A stretch of 8,784 nt of DNA. Origin: Candidatus Dormiibacterota bacterium (GTDB lineage Bacteria > Chloroflexota > Dormibacteria > Aeolococcales > Aeolococcaceae). The stretch covers positions 1 through 8,784 of the forward strand of contig JAFALX010000051.1 in NCBI GenBank assembly GCA_019234035.1, given 5' to 3'. The notes beneath the pieces are model-generated. The model was given only the letters and a program-made list of their open reading frames with translations, searched no databases and was not told the origin of the DNA. How positions within the stretch are numbered: position 1 is the stretch's first letter; every line of letters starts with the position of its first letter. Made by a program: the position numbers and the translations under genes. Positions 1 through 5,643 of this stretch are shown piece after piece.

Positions 1-1
1 C

Positions 2-220
2 TACGTGCCGCCGATGGCGCTGGCGGCGCTGGCGGCCGGCGCCGACGGACTGCTCATCGAGGTGCACCCAGACCCGGAGCACGCGCTGAGCGACGGCGCG
101 CAGTCGCTGACGCTGCCGATGTTCGACGACCTGATGGCACGTTTGCGTCGCCTGGCGGTCGCGCTGGATCGGCGGCTCGCGACACCGTCGTCACCGGAGG
201 TCGCCGCGGGCCGGGCTTAG
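2..220 (+). CDS. aroF: 3-deoxy-7-phosphoheptulonate (DAHP) synthase, type I-beta, C-terminal end (partial)
   Basis: This is the last 72 residues of a gene that begins before the window. DAHP synthase condenses phosphoenolpyruvate with erythrose 4-phosphate, the first committed step of the shikimate pathway, in the cytoplasm. The visible part starts YVPPMALAALAAGADG and contains LLIEVHPDPEHALSDGAQSL, the final strand and helix of the TIM barrel. The Glu of IEVHP and the Asp of LSDGAQSL are 11 residues apart, the spacing of two of the four metal ligands in the family (E298 and D309 in the Thermotoga enzyme, from memory). The last 20 or so residues are a non-conserved Arg/Ala-rich tail. The stop is one base before the next gene, so the two may be co-transcribed. 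The type I-beta assignment and the symbol rest on this fragment only; regulatory domains, if any, lie outside the window. Confidence 0.85.
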   Translation, partial: YVPPMALAALAAGADGLLIEVHPDPEHALSDGAQSLTLPMFDDLMARLRRLAVALDRRLATPSSPEVAAGRA

Positions 221-221
221 C

Positions 222-929
222 ATGGGCGCACCGAGCGCCATGCCGATCTTTCGTCGCAAGACCACCCCGACCGTCGAGCCGCCGTACGCCAGCGGCCTGC
301 GTTGCCAGGCACGCGGCTGCTCAAGATATGACGCGGTTGCGTGCACCTACCGCGACCGTCGCGGCCGCGGCTGCACCGCCGCCTTCTGCGCCGACCACTC
401 CGTTGTCGTCGATGATGGCAACTACTGCCGGCGCCACGGTGGCACGATGCGCGCCCTGGGTGCCCGGGGCAAGGTGAAGGGCGGACTTCCCGACGTCGAC
501 AACCGCGGGCCGTCGTTGGTGCAGCATGTGGCCAATACGCTCGAGCCGCACATCGCGACGGCGCTGGACGCGGTTGCCCGGCCGCACGAGCAGGTAATCG
601 CCGAGCGCGAGGTCAACAAGGCGTTCGACCCCGACCGCAGCTCACGCTGGGAGCGCGCCTGGCGCCTGGTGGACGGCACCGGCGTGGTGATCAAGGTTGC
701 GGTCTTCGTCGAAGAGTCCCGGCCAGATGTCGTCGCGGTTCGTGTCGGCTCGCACATCGTCTTCGAAGAGGTCCCGCCGTGGATCGCCAGCCGGCAGAAC
801 CCCGAGCCGGCATCCGAGGAGCAGGAGGAAGCCGCGCGGCGCGAGTTCTACCGGCAGCTCCAGGTGACGATCGCCCAGGGCGTCGACCGCGTCCGGCAGA
901 CCGCCGACCATCCTGCCTGGGCCCAGTAG
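222..929 (+). CDS. Unrecognised protein with an N-terminal Cys/His-rich (probable zinc-binding) domain
   Basis: A 235-residue protein that I cannot assign to a named family. Residues 28-72 hold six Cys and two His in the order C28-x4-C33-x7-C41-x9-C51-x4-C56-x2-H59-x9-C69-x2-H72, enough for two zinc ions and reminiscent of AN1 or B-box cross-brace fingers without matching either spacing exactly. Residues about 75-95 are basic and Gly-rich. The C-terminal half (about 100-185) is a mixed alpha/beta region with SRWERAWRLVDGTGVVIKVA, followed by an acidic helix (198-208). There is no signal peptide or membrane segment, so it is probably cytoplasmic. The ATG at 222 lies one base after the aroF stop, which favours coupled translation; a second in-frame ATG at 240 (MPIFRRK) is an equally plausible start. 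Neither has a clear Shine-Dalgarno. The gene is real by its unbroken frame and patterned cysteines; the function is unknown. Confidence 0.75.
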   Translation: MGAPSAMPIFRRKTTPTVEPPYASGLRCQARGCSRYDAVACTYRDRRGRGCTAAFCADHSVVVDDGNYCRRHGGTMRALGARGKVKGGLPDVDNRGPSLVQHVANTLEPHIATALDAVARPHEQVIAEREVNKAFDPDRSSRWERAWRLVDGTGVVIKVAVFVEESRPDVVAVRVGSHIVFEEVPPWIASRQNPEPASEEQEEAARREFYRQLQVTIAQGVDRVRQTADHPAWAQ

Positions 930-971
930 CGTCCGCCTCGGCGGGATCACTCTTTCGTAAGGACGCGTGCA

Positions 972-977
972 TACGAT
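972..977 (+). promoter_or_regulatory. Candidate -10 element of the redox cluster (possibly leaderless)
   Basis: TACGAT fits the actinobacterial TANNNT -10 pattern. It sits exactly six bases before the GTG at 984, which places the expected transcription start on that codon, and it abuts the GTG at 978. No convincing -35 hexamer is seen about 17 bases upstream (949-954 reads ACTCTT). The 48-bp gap after the zinc-domain gene is the only non-coding space before the cluster, so a promoter is expected here. The assignment rests on geometry alone. Confidence 0.4.
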
Positions 978-1283
978 GTGCACGTGGACCGCATCCCTCC
1001 GTCGCCGGCGCATGCGCGCGATGAGGGCCGCGCCCGCGCCCGCCGGCTGACCTGGTGGGCAGCGGGGGCCGCGGCGGCCGTGACCGCCGCCGGCGCGGGC
1101 ATCGCCGCCGCCACCGTGCCCGGACACACCGTCGACGCGCAGGCGCAGACGGCGCCGAGCTCGGCTGGCGACGCGCCGAACAACGGCTCCGGCGGCGGAT
1201 TCGATCCGGGCTCTGTGGGCTCCAACCCGCCGCAGTCGTCAGCCGGCACCAGCGGCCCGCTGTTCATATCTGGAGGGTCCTGA
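978..1283 (+). CDS. Small single-pass membrane protein heading the redox cluster
   Basis: A 101-residue protein with a basic N-terminus (about residues 15-23, Arg-rich), one hydrophobic Ala/Gly-rich helix at about 25-46 starting LTWWAAGAAAAV, and a low-complexity Ser/Gly/Asn/Pro tail ending GPLFISGGS. The positive-inside rule puts the tail outside the membrane. It has no Cys, no FMN-binding-domain motif and no haem-binding motif, so it is not an obvious electron carrier; an anchor or assembly partner for the next gene product is an inference from position. The GTG at 984 is an alternative start and would be leaderless from the TACGAT at 972-977. The only Shine-Dalgarno-like run (AAGGA, 959-963) is 14 bases from the 978 start, too far to be persuasive. 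The stop is 8 bases before the next ATG. I do not recognise a family. Confidence 0.65.
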   Translation: MHVDRIPPSPAHARDEGRARARRLTWWAAGAAAAVTAAGAGIAAATVPGHTVDAQAQTAPSSAGDAPNNGSGGGFDPGSVGSNPPQSSAGTSGPLFISGGS

Positions 1284-1291
1284 CCCGTCCG

Positions 1292-2026
1292 ATGGCCGGG
1301 TCGCCGACAGCCTCGTTGGTTCTCGCAGCCATCGGGCCGACGCCGTTCTGGTACGCGACCCGTGGCAGCGGCTACGCCGCGCTGCTGCTGCTGAGCGCGG
1401 TCGTCGTCCTCGGCCTGCTCATGTCGGCGCGGTGGCACTCGCCGACGTGGCCCCGGTTTCTCACGCAGTCGCTGCACCGCAACCTGTCCCTGCTGACCGT
1501 CGTGTTCCTGACGATCCACGTCGCCGCCTCGATCATCGACCCTTTCGCGGGTCTGACCGTCAAGGACGCCGTGATCCCGTTCGCGGCCGGCTACCGGCCG
1601 CTCTGGCTCGGTCTCGGCGTCGTCGGCCTGGAGCTGTTCGCCGCGATCGTGATCACGAGCCTGCTCCGGCACCGCCTCGGCTGGCGGGCCTGGCAGGTGG
1701 TGCACCTGCTCTCGTACGTCGCCTGGCCGGTGGCCGTGCTGCACACGATCGGGACCGGCACCGACACCCGCCAGGCGTGGGCGTTGCTGCTCGACGTCGC
1801 CTGCGTGGGCGTCGTGGCGGTCACCCTGGTGTGGCGGCTGGGCGTCGGCTGGCCGAAGCAGGCGGGGTTGCGCGCCACGGGGATGGTCGCCAGCCTGGCG
1901 AGCGTGATCGCGCTCGCCGCGTGGACCGCCAGCGGCCCGCTCCAGCCGGGGTGGGCCCGCACGGCGGGAACCCCGGCGAACCTCCTGTCGCCGACAGCCA
2001 CCCCCGCGGCGAACCAGTCGCCGTGA
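1292..2026 (+). CDS. Ferric-reductase-like transmembrane cytochrome b protein
   Basis: A 244-residue integral membrane protein with about six hydrophobic helices (roughly 24-46, 64-82, 103-125, 135-152, 163-182 and 196-212). Four histidines form two pairs: H62 and H76 (14 apart, LHRNLSLLTVVFLTIH) and H138 and H151 (13 apart, VHLLSYVAWPVAVLH). This is the arrangement that holds two b haems across the membrane in the ferric reductase/NADPH oxidase superfamily. It has only the membrane domain; no FAD or NAD(P)H module is fused to it, so reducing power must come from a partner. The next two genes, a NuoF-like flavoprotein and a ferredoxin, are obvious candidates. The ATG at 1292 follows the previous stop by 8 bases, with GGAGG at 1272-1276 (rather far, 15 bases). 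The open frame extends further upstream, but that part overlaps the preceding gene. The stop overlaps the next GTG start by four bases (GTGA). Substrate unknown. Confidence 0.85.
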   Translation: MAGSPTASLVLAAIGPTPFWYATRGSGYAALLLLSAVVVLGLLMSARWHSPTWPRFLTQSLHRNLSLLTVVFLTIHVAASIIDPFAGLTVKDAVIPFAAGYRPLWLGLGVVGLELFAAIVITSLLRHRLGWRAWQVVHLLSYVAWPVAVLHTIGTGTDTRQAWALLLDVACVGVVAVTLVWRLGVGWPKQAGLRATGMVASLASVIALAAWTASGPLQPGWARTAGTPANLLSPTATPAANQSP

Positions 2027-3300
2027 GCGCGCCCGTCCGAATCCGACCGGTGGCGCCATCCCGGCTCCTTCCCACCAGTCCGCAGCCCGAGGACCTCGCC
2101 GCCCATGTCGCGGAATTCGGCCCGCGGCCGATCGTCGGGTCGGCGCTGATCGCCGAGCTCGACCGCAGCGGCCTGGTGGGACGCGGCGGCGCCAGCTTCC
2201 CGGTGGCACGCAAATGGCTGGCGGTCGCCGGCTTCCCGTCGGGGATGGCCAAGCCGGTCGTGGTCGCGGACGGCGTCGAGACAGAGCCGGCAAGCGTCAA
2301 GGACCGGACGCTGCTGGCGCTGCGGCCGCACCTGGTCTTCGACGGCATCCAGCTCGCCGCGGAGGCGGTGGGCGCGACCCGGGCGGTGCTCTATGTGTCT
2401 CGCGGCGGCGAGTCCCTGATGGCGGCGCTGGCGAAGGCGCAGCGCGAGCGGCCGGGCGGCGAGGTGTACGTGGAGATCACGGGCGCGCCCACCCGATACG
2501 TCGCCGGCGAGGAGACCGCGGTGGTGAACCGCCTCAACGGGCGCACGGCACGCCCGAGCGTCGTGCCGCCACGTCCGTTCGAAGCCGGGGTCGGCCGGCG
2601 CCCGACGCTCGTGAACAACGTTGAGACACTCGCGCATGTCGCTCTCATCGCCCGCCGCGGGGCGGCCTGGTTCCGTCAGGTGGGCACGGCGGGCTCGCCG
2701 GGAACGGCCCTGGTCACCGTCTGCGGCGGCGTTCATGCTCCGGGGCTTCGCGAGATCGCGTTCGGCCAGACCGTTGGTGACACCGTGGAGGCTGCGGGCG
2801 GCCCGACCAGCGAGGCTGGAGCCGTGCTGCTGGGCGGATACTTCGGCACCTGGATCGACGCTCGAGGTGCATGGCCGCTGGTCCTCGATCACGAGGCGCT
2901 CAGAGCCGTCGGTGCCTCGCTGGGAGCGGGTGTGATCGGCGTGCTGCCGCGGTCCGCGTGCGGCGTCGCCGAGACCGACCGGATCATCGGGTTCCTCGCG
3001 CGGGAATCGGCGGGCCAGTGCGGACCGTGCCACGTCGGGCTCCCCGCGGTGTCCGAGCTGCTGCACTCGGTGACGCTGGGTCGCGCCGGACAGCGATCGC
3101 TCGAGACCCTCGCCCGCTGGGCGTCGGAGATCTACGGGCGAGGCGCCTGCCGCCATCCCGACGGCGCGACCATGCTTCTGCGCAGCGCGCTCTCGGTGTT
3201 CGCGGACGACGCGGGGCGGCACGCGCGCGGCCATCCCTGCGGCGCCTCGCGTCGCGCGCCGATCCTGCCGACGCCGGCACTGCCGGCGGGGTGGCGATGA
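2023..3300 (+). CDS. NuoF-like flavin/Fe-S oxidoreductase (stand-alone 51-kDa subunit homologue)
   Basis: A 425-residue homologue of the NADH-binding NuoF subunit of complex I, without adjacent nuoE or nuoG. Visible in order: the FMN/nucleotide loop GRGGASFPVARKW (54-65); VETEPASVKDR (85-95), matching the DEGEPGTCKDR region; AGEETAVVNRLNG (161-173); PTLVNNVETLAHVA (194-207); an SLBB-type segment (about 232-280) with GGVHAPGLREI; and a C-terminal Fe-S region ESAGQCGPC (328-336) plus C376 in GRGACRHPDG. Canonical NuoF has ESCGxCxPC; here the first Cys is Ala330, leaving C333, C336 and C376. C313 and C406 are the only other cysteines near this region that could complete a cluster. The likely role is a flavin-based exchange of electrons between NAD(P)H or ferredoxin and the membrane cytochrome encoded just upstream. 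GTG 2023 is chosen because it overlaps the upstream stop by four bases and the homology starts shortly after it; the frame is open much further upstream only because of GC bias. Confidence 0.85.
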   Translation: MSAPVRIRPVAPSRLLPTSPQPEDLAAHVAEFGPRPIVGSALIAELDRSGLVGRGGASFPVARKWLAVAGFPSGMAKPVVVADGVETEPASVKDRTLLALRPHLVFDGIQLAAEAVGATRAVLYVSRGGESLMAALAKAQRERPGGEVYVEITGAPTRYVAGEETAVVNRLNGRTARPSVVPPRPFEAGVGRRPTLVNNVETLAHVALIARRGAAWFRQVGTAGSPGTALVTVCGGVHAPGLREIAFGQTVGDTVEAAGGPTSEAGAVLLGGYFGTWIDARGAWPLVLDHEALRAVGASLGAGVIGVLPRSACGVAETDRIIGFLARESAGQCGPCHVGLPAVSELLHSVTLGRAGQRSLETLARWASEIYGRGACRHPDGATMLLRSALSVFADDAGRHARGHPCGASRRAPILPTPALPAGWR

Positions 3301-3557
3301 GCCTCCAGCCACCACGCCCTCCAGCGGGCCAGCGCCTGCGCGTAGACCCGATCCTGTGCAAGGCCCACGCTGTGTGCGCCGAGCTCTTCCCCGAGCGTAT
3401 CCGGCTCGACGACTGGGGCTACCCGATCATCGACGACCGGCCGATCCCCCCCGACCTGATGCCACATGCGCGTCGCGCCGTCGCAGACTGCCCGCGAGCG
3501 GCGTTGCGCTTCGCTGAATCGACAGAACCCGGAGTGCATTCACGCGGTCCCGACTGA
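3297..3557 (+). CDS. Small [3Fe-4S]-type ferredoxin with a CxxHxxC motif
   Basis: An 86-residue soluble electron carrier. The cluster ligands are C21 and C27 in LCKAHAVCAELFPE and C65 in ADCPRAAL, giving C-x2-H-x2-C...CP. In four-cysteine relatives the position taken by H24 is the second Cys, so three cysteines suggest a [3Fe-4S] cluster, or a [4Fe-4S] with a non-Cys ligand. LDDWGYPIID (37-46) is the conserved loop of this actinobacterial ferredoxin group, whose better-known members serve cytochromes P450. Here the partner is more likely the NuoF-like protein, since the ATG overlaps its stop (ATGA, four bases) and no P450 is in the window. The start follows from that overlap; the only upstream ribosome-site candidate is a weak GGGG run. 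The tail after about residue 74 is not conserved. The 118 bases that follow hold no recognisable gene and end in the vapB promoter. Confidence 0.88.
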   Translation: MSLQPPRPPAGQRLRVDPILCKAHAVCAELFPERIRLDDWGYPIIDDRPIPPDLMPHARRAVADCPRAALRFAESTEPGVHSRGPD

Positions 3558-3663
3558 CTCGTCGGCCTGGGCGTGTCGCAACAGTCCTGGATGCGATGTT
3601 CTCGCCCGACGTCCTGGTGGCATCGCGGAGACCGCGGAGCGCTCGTTCCCCGCTCGTAGCCGA

Positions 3664-3669
3664 TATACT
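3664..3669 (+). promoter_or_regulatory. Candidate -10 element for vapBC (leaderless)
   Basis: TATACT matches the bacterial -10 consensus at five of six positions and is the most AT-rich spot in its surroundings. Six bases (ACGGGC) separate it from the GTG at 3676, so transcription would be expected to begin on that start codon, as in actinobacterial leaderless mRNAs. No good -35 is visible (3641-3646 reads GCTCGT). No Shine-Dalgarno precedes the GTG, which agrees with a leaderless mRNA. Confidence 0.5.
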
Positions 3670-3675
3670 ACGGGC

Positions 3676-3927
3676 GTGCCAATGACGCCCATCCCGCTTC
3701 GCGAACTTCGCAACCATCCCTCCGCCTTGCTCAGGCGCGTGGAAGCTGGTGAGCGGTTCGTCATCACGGTCGATCGGCGACCGGTCGCAGCTCTCGTGCC
3801 GCTGGAGGCGCGTCGCGCCTGGGTACCGGCCTCGCAGGTGTGGGCTCGAATCGGCGCCCACCAGGCTGATGCTGGGTTGTCGGCTGAGCTCGGCACTCTG
3901 CTGCCCGACCGTGTTTCCGACCTGTGA
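3676..3927 (+). CDS. Type II antitoxin, Phd/YefM (VapB-like) family
   Basis: An 83-residue antitoxin. The N-terminal DNA-binding and dimerisation fold is evident in IPLRELRNHPSALLRRVEAG (6-25) followed by ERFVITVDRRPVAALVPLE (26-44), the hallmark Phd/YefM pattern of a recognition helix and then a beta strand ending in AALVPL. The C-terminal part (45-83) is variable and would wrap and block the toxin. Family members repress their own operon, alone or with the toxin. Start choice: GTG 3676 fits the TATACT six bases upstream as a leaderless start; ATG 3682 (MTPIPLREL) is the alternative and would cost only two residues. The stop overlaps the toxin GTG by four bases, so the two products are translationally coupled. 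The frame upstream of 3676 is open but not conserved. Confidence 0.85.
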   Translation: MPMTPIPLRELRNHPSALLRRVEAGERFVITVDRRPVAALVPLEARRAWVPASQVWARIGAHQADAGLSAELGTLLPDRVSDL

Positions 3928-4310
3928 GGGTCGTCCTCGACACCTCCGTGTTCATCGCTCGCGAGACCGGTCGCGCGATAGCGCAGCTCCCCCCGGATAC
4001 GGAGACGGCGATCTCTGTCGTGACCGTCGCCGAACTCCGTGTCGGCGTGCTGATCGCGGAGTCTTCAGCGGTGCGCGGTCGCCGGCTTTCCACCCTTGAG
4101 ACAGCAATGCGCGACCACCAGGCGCTCCCGGTTGATGACAGCGTCGCCGAGGCTTTCGCTGCTCTCGTCGTCGAGGTCAGATCGGCAGGCAGAAACCCGC
4201 GAGTACTCGACAGCTTGATCGCCGCAACGGCGGTCGCCCATGGCGCCGCAGTGGCAACCCAGGACGACGACTTCGCCGACCTGCCCGGAGTGGCCGTCGT
4301 CAGGGTCTGA
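3924..4310 (+). CDS. vapC: VapC-family toxin, PIN-domain ribonuclease
   Basis: A 128-residue PIN-domain protein, a normal VapC length. VapC toxins are Mg2+-dependent RNases that cut specific RNAs, often tRNA or rRNA, and are held inactive by the cognate antitoxin. Expected acidic residues are present: D6 in VVLDTSVF, E37 in TVAELRVG, D96 in RVLDSLIAATA, and D114-D116 in ATQDDDFADL. The active site looks intact, so the toxin is probably functional. The GTG start overlaps the antitoxin stop (GTGA) and has no Shine-Dalgarno of its own, consistent with coupled translation. The gene converges on the minus-strand cysteine ligase; 92 bases lie between the two stops. The RNA target cannot be read from the sequence. 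Confidence 0.92.
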   Translation: MRVVLDTSVFIARETGRAIAQLPPDTETAISVVTVAELRVGVLIAESSAVRGRRLSTLETAMRDHQALPVDDSVAEAFAALVVEVRSAGRNPRVLDSLIAATAVAHGAAVATQDDDFADLPGVAVVRV

Positions 4311-4364
4311 GCTCGGCCGCACCGCCCGGCCGAAGCCGGTGGCCGGCCGCAAACCGCGAGGAGG

Positions 4365-4380
4365 CGGCGCTTGCGCGCCG
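4365..4380. terminator. GC-only hairpin between convergent genes, possible terminator
   Basis: CGGCGC-TTGC-GCGCCG is a perfect six-base-pair stem with a four-base loop, placed between the convergent vapC stop (4310) and the ligase stop (4403). It could end transcription from either side. No U-tract follows on either strand, and hairpins of this size are frequent by chance in sequence this GC-rich, so the call is tentative. A smaller one (CCGGC-CGAA-GCCGG) lies at 4326-4339. Confidence 0.3.
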
Positions 4381-4402
4381 GTGCACTGCGGCCAGCTGCG
4401 TC

Positions 4403-5629
4403 TCAGGCCGCGTCAGACGGGACTCGAGATTCAGGCAGGGCTCGCGTGAAGTGCACGCCGATGATGTCGAGCATCGACGCCAGCACCGAGTCGCCGGCAA
4501 CGGCGTCGGCACCTGAGGCGGTGCTGCGCAGGATCGCTGTGGCCGTGTCGTCGGCGACGCGCAGTGCACCCGGCGTGTCGAGGTTGTCGTCGATGCGCGC
4601 GAGAAACTCGTGCTTGAACTCGCGCGCAGCGTCTGGTGCGAGCGCGTTGCCGGACGCTGTGGCGGACCGGTACGTCTCTGCTCGCGCGTGCGCGTCATCC
4701 AGCTCGTGTGCTTCGTACGACCACGACTCGCGGAAGTGGTGCATTGCAAGAAGCAGTCGCACGGTCGCCGCCGACGTGTGCTCGACGAGCTTGCGGACGA
4801 ATACGAGATTGCCCAGCGATTTGCTCATCTTCTCGCCCTCGTACCGGACCATGGCGACGTGCACCCAGTGGCGCACGAACGGTGCGACCCCCGCTGCCTC
4901 GCACTGCGCCAGCTCGCACTCGTGGTGCGGAAAGATCAGGTCGTCGCCGCCGCCGTGGATGTCGACGGGCACCCCCAGCTCACCGGTCGACATCACCGAG
5001 CACTCGATGTGCCACCCGGGGCGGCCCTCGCTCCATGGGCTGGGCCAGTGGGGCTCGTCCGGCCCCGACACCTGCCACAGCACGAAGTCGAGCGGATGCC
5101 GCTTGCGCGGGTCATCAGGGTCGGCGCCGCGTTCGCGGCTGAGCGTGATCATCGTCGCTGCATCGAGGCGGCTCAGCCGCCCGTACTCGGGGAGCATGCC
5201 CGTGTCGAAGTACACCCAGCCGTCGCGCGCGTACGCGAAGCCCTCGGCCACGAGCTGCTCGATCCACCGGACCATCTGCGGCACGTGCTGCGTGGCGCGC
5301 GGCTCCGATGTCACGGCCAGGATGCCGATGTCGCGCACGTCGGTGTCAAAGAGGGTGAGCTCCTGTGTGGCCAGCGTCAGATAGTCGACGCCGCGCTCGC
5401 GGGCCACACGCAGCACATCGTCGTCGACGTCGGTGACGTTGCGCACGCTCTGCACCGTGACGCCGTCAGCCCGGAGTCGCCGCGTGATCACGTCGTACAC
5501 GTGATATGCGAACGCGTGACCCAGGTGAGCGGAGTCGTAGGGAGTGATGCCGCACACGTACATGCCCACGCGGTTCTCGTACGGCTCGAACGGCACCACC
5601 GCCTGCCGAGCGGTATCGAACAGGCGCAT
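4403..5629 (-). CDS. Cysteinyl-tRNA synthetase-family cysteine ligase (CysS/MshC-like, short form)
   Basis: A 408-residue class I synthetase-type enzyme that activates cysteine with ATP. Seen: zinc/cysteine-binding C26 in YVCGITPYDSAHLGHA, whose HLGH (35-38) is the HIGH motif; NVTDVDDDVL (64-73); C210 in GWHIECS; GGGDDLIFPHHECELAQ (226-242), supplying the remaining zinc ligands; and GEKMSKSLGN (265-274), the KMSKS loop. Cysteine-specific zinc ligation is thus intact. CysS loads tRNA-Cys; MshC joins cysteine to GlcN-inositol in mycothiol synthesis. GITPYD..HLGHA, SLGNLVFVRKL and the length (E. coli CysS 461, MshC about 410) resemble MshC, and there is little room for an anticodon-binding domain. 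However, GVTPYD is also found in some true CysS proteins, and ECELAQ is CysS-like. I leave the substrate open. ATG 5629 is taken because the homology begins with MRLFDTA; the frame extends upstream only into the NUDIX gene. It lies 11 bases after the NUDIX stop. Confidence 0.85.
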   Translation of the reverse strand: MRLFDTARQAVVPFEPYENRVGMYVCGITPYDSAHLGHAFAYHVYDVITRRLRADGVTVQSVRNVTDVDDDVLRVARERGVDYLTLATQELTLFDTDVRDIGILAVTSEPRATQHVPQMVRWIEQLVAEGFAYARDGWVYFDTGMLPEYGRLSRLDAATMITLSRERGADPDDPRKRHPLDFVLWQVSGPDEPHWPSPWSEGRPGWHIECSVMSTGELGVPVDIHGGGDDLIFPHHECELAQCEAAGVAPFVRHWVHVAMVRYEGEKMSKSLGNLVFVRKLVEHTSAATVRLLLAMHHFRESWSYEAHELDDAHARAETYRSATASGNALAPDAAREFKHEFLARIDDNLDTPGALRVADDTATAILRSTASGADAVAGDSVLASMLDIIGVHFTRALPESRVPSDAA

Positions 5630-5637
5630 CGCTGGCG

Positions 5638-5643
5638 ATTCTA
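5638..5643 (-). promoter_or_regulatory. Candidate internal -10 for the cysteine ligase gene
   Basis: On the minus strand TAGAAT (a TANNNT match) overlaps the NUDIX stop codon and lies eight bases before the ligase ATG at 5629. That would give a leader of about two bases. The ligase has no Shine-Dalgarno. A promoter here would let the ligase be transcribed independently of the NUDIX gene; alternatively it is chance and the two form one transcript. Confidence 0.3.

Noticed and set aside
932..957. Hairpin CCGC-CTCG-GCGG followed by CTCTTT as a terminator of the zinc-domain gene
   Set aside because: Only four strong pairs plus one G-T wobble, and no continuous T-run; too weak to call.
1432..2022. 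A long in-frame extension upstream of the NuoF-like gene, giving 622 residues in total
   Set aside because: The extension is Arg/Ala/Pro-rich with no family resemblance and lies wholly over the cytochrome gene, which has clear helices and paired histidines. High GC content keeps stop codons rare.
947..3315. Two long minus-strand open frames (947-2293 and 1591-3315) opposite the redox cluster
   Set aside because: Low-complexity Arg/Gly/Pro translations, no motif, no ribosome site; the plus strand has recognised genes throughout.
3664..4310. VapBC as a marker of a recently acquired island
   Set aside because: No flanking repeats, mobility genes or clear base-composition shift. Toxin-antitoxin pairs are common in actinobacterial chromosomes.
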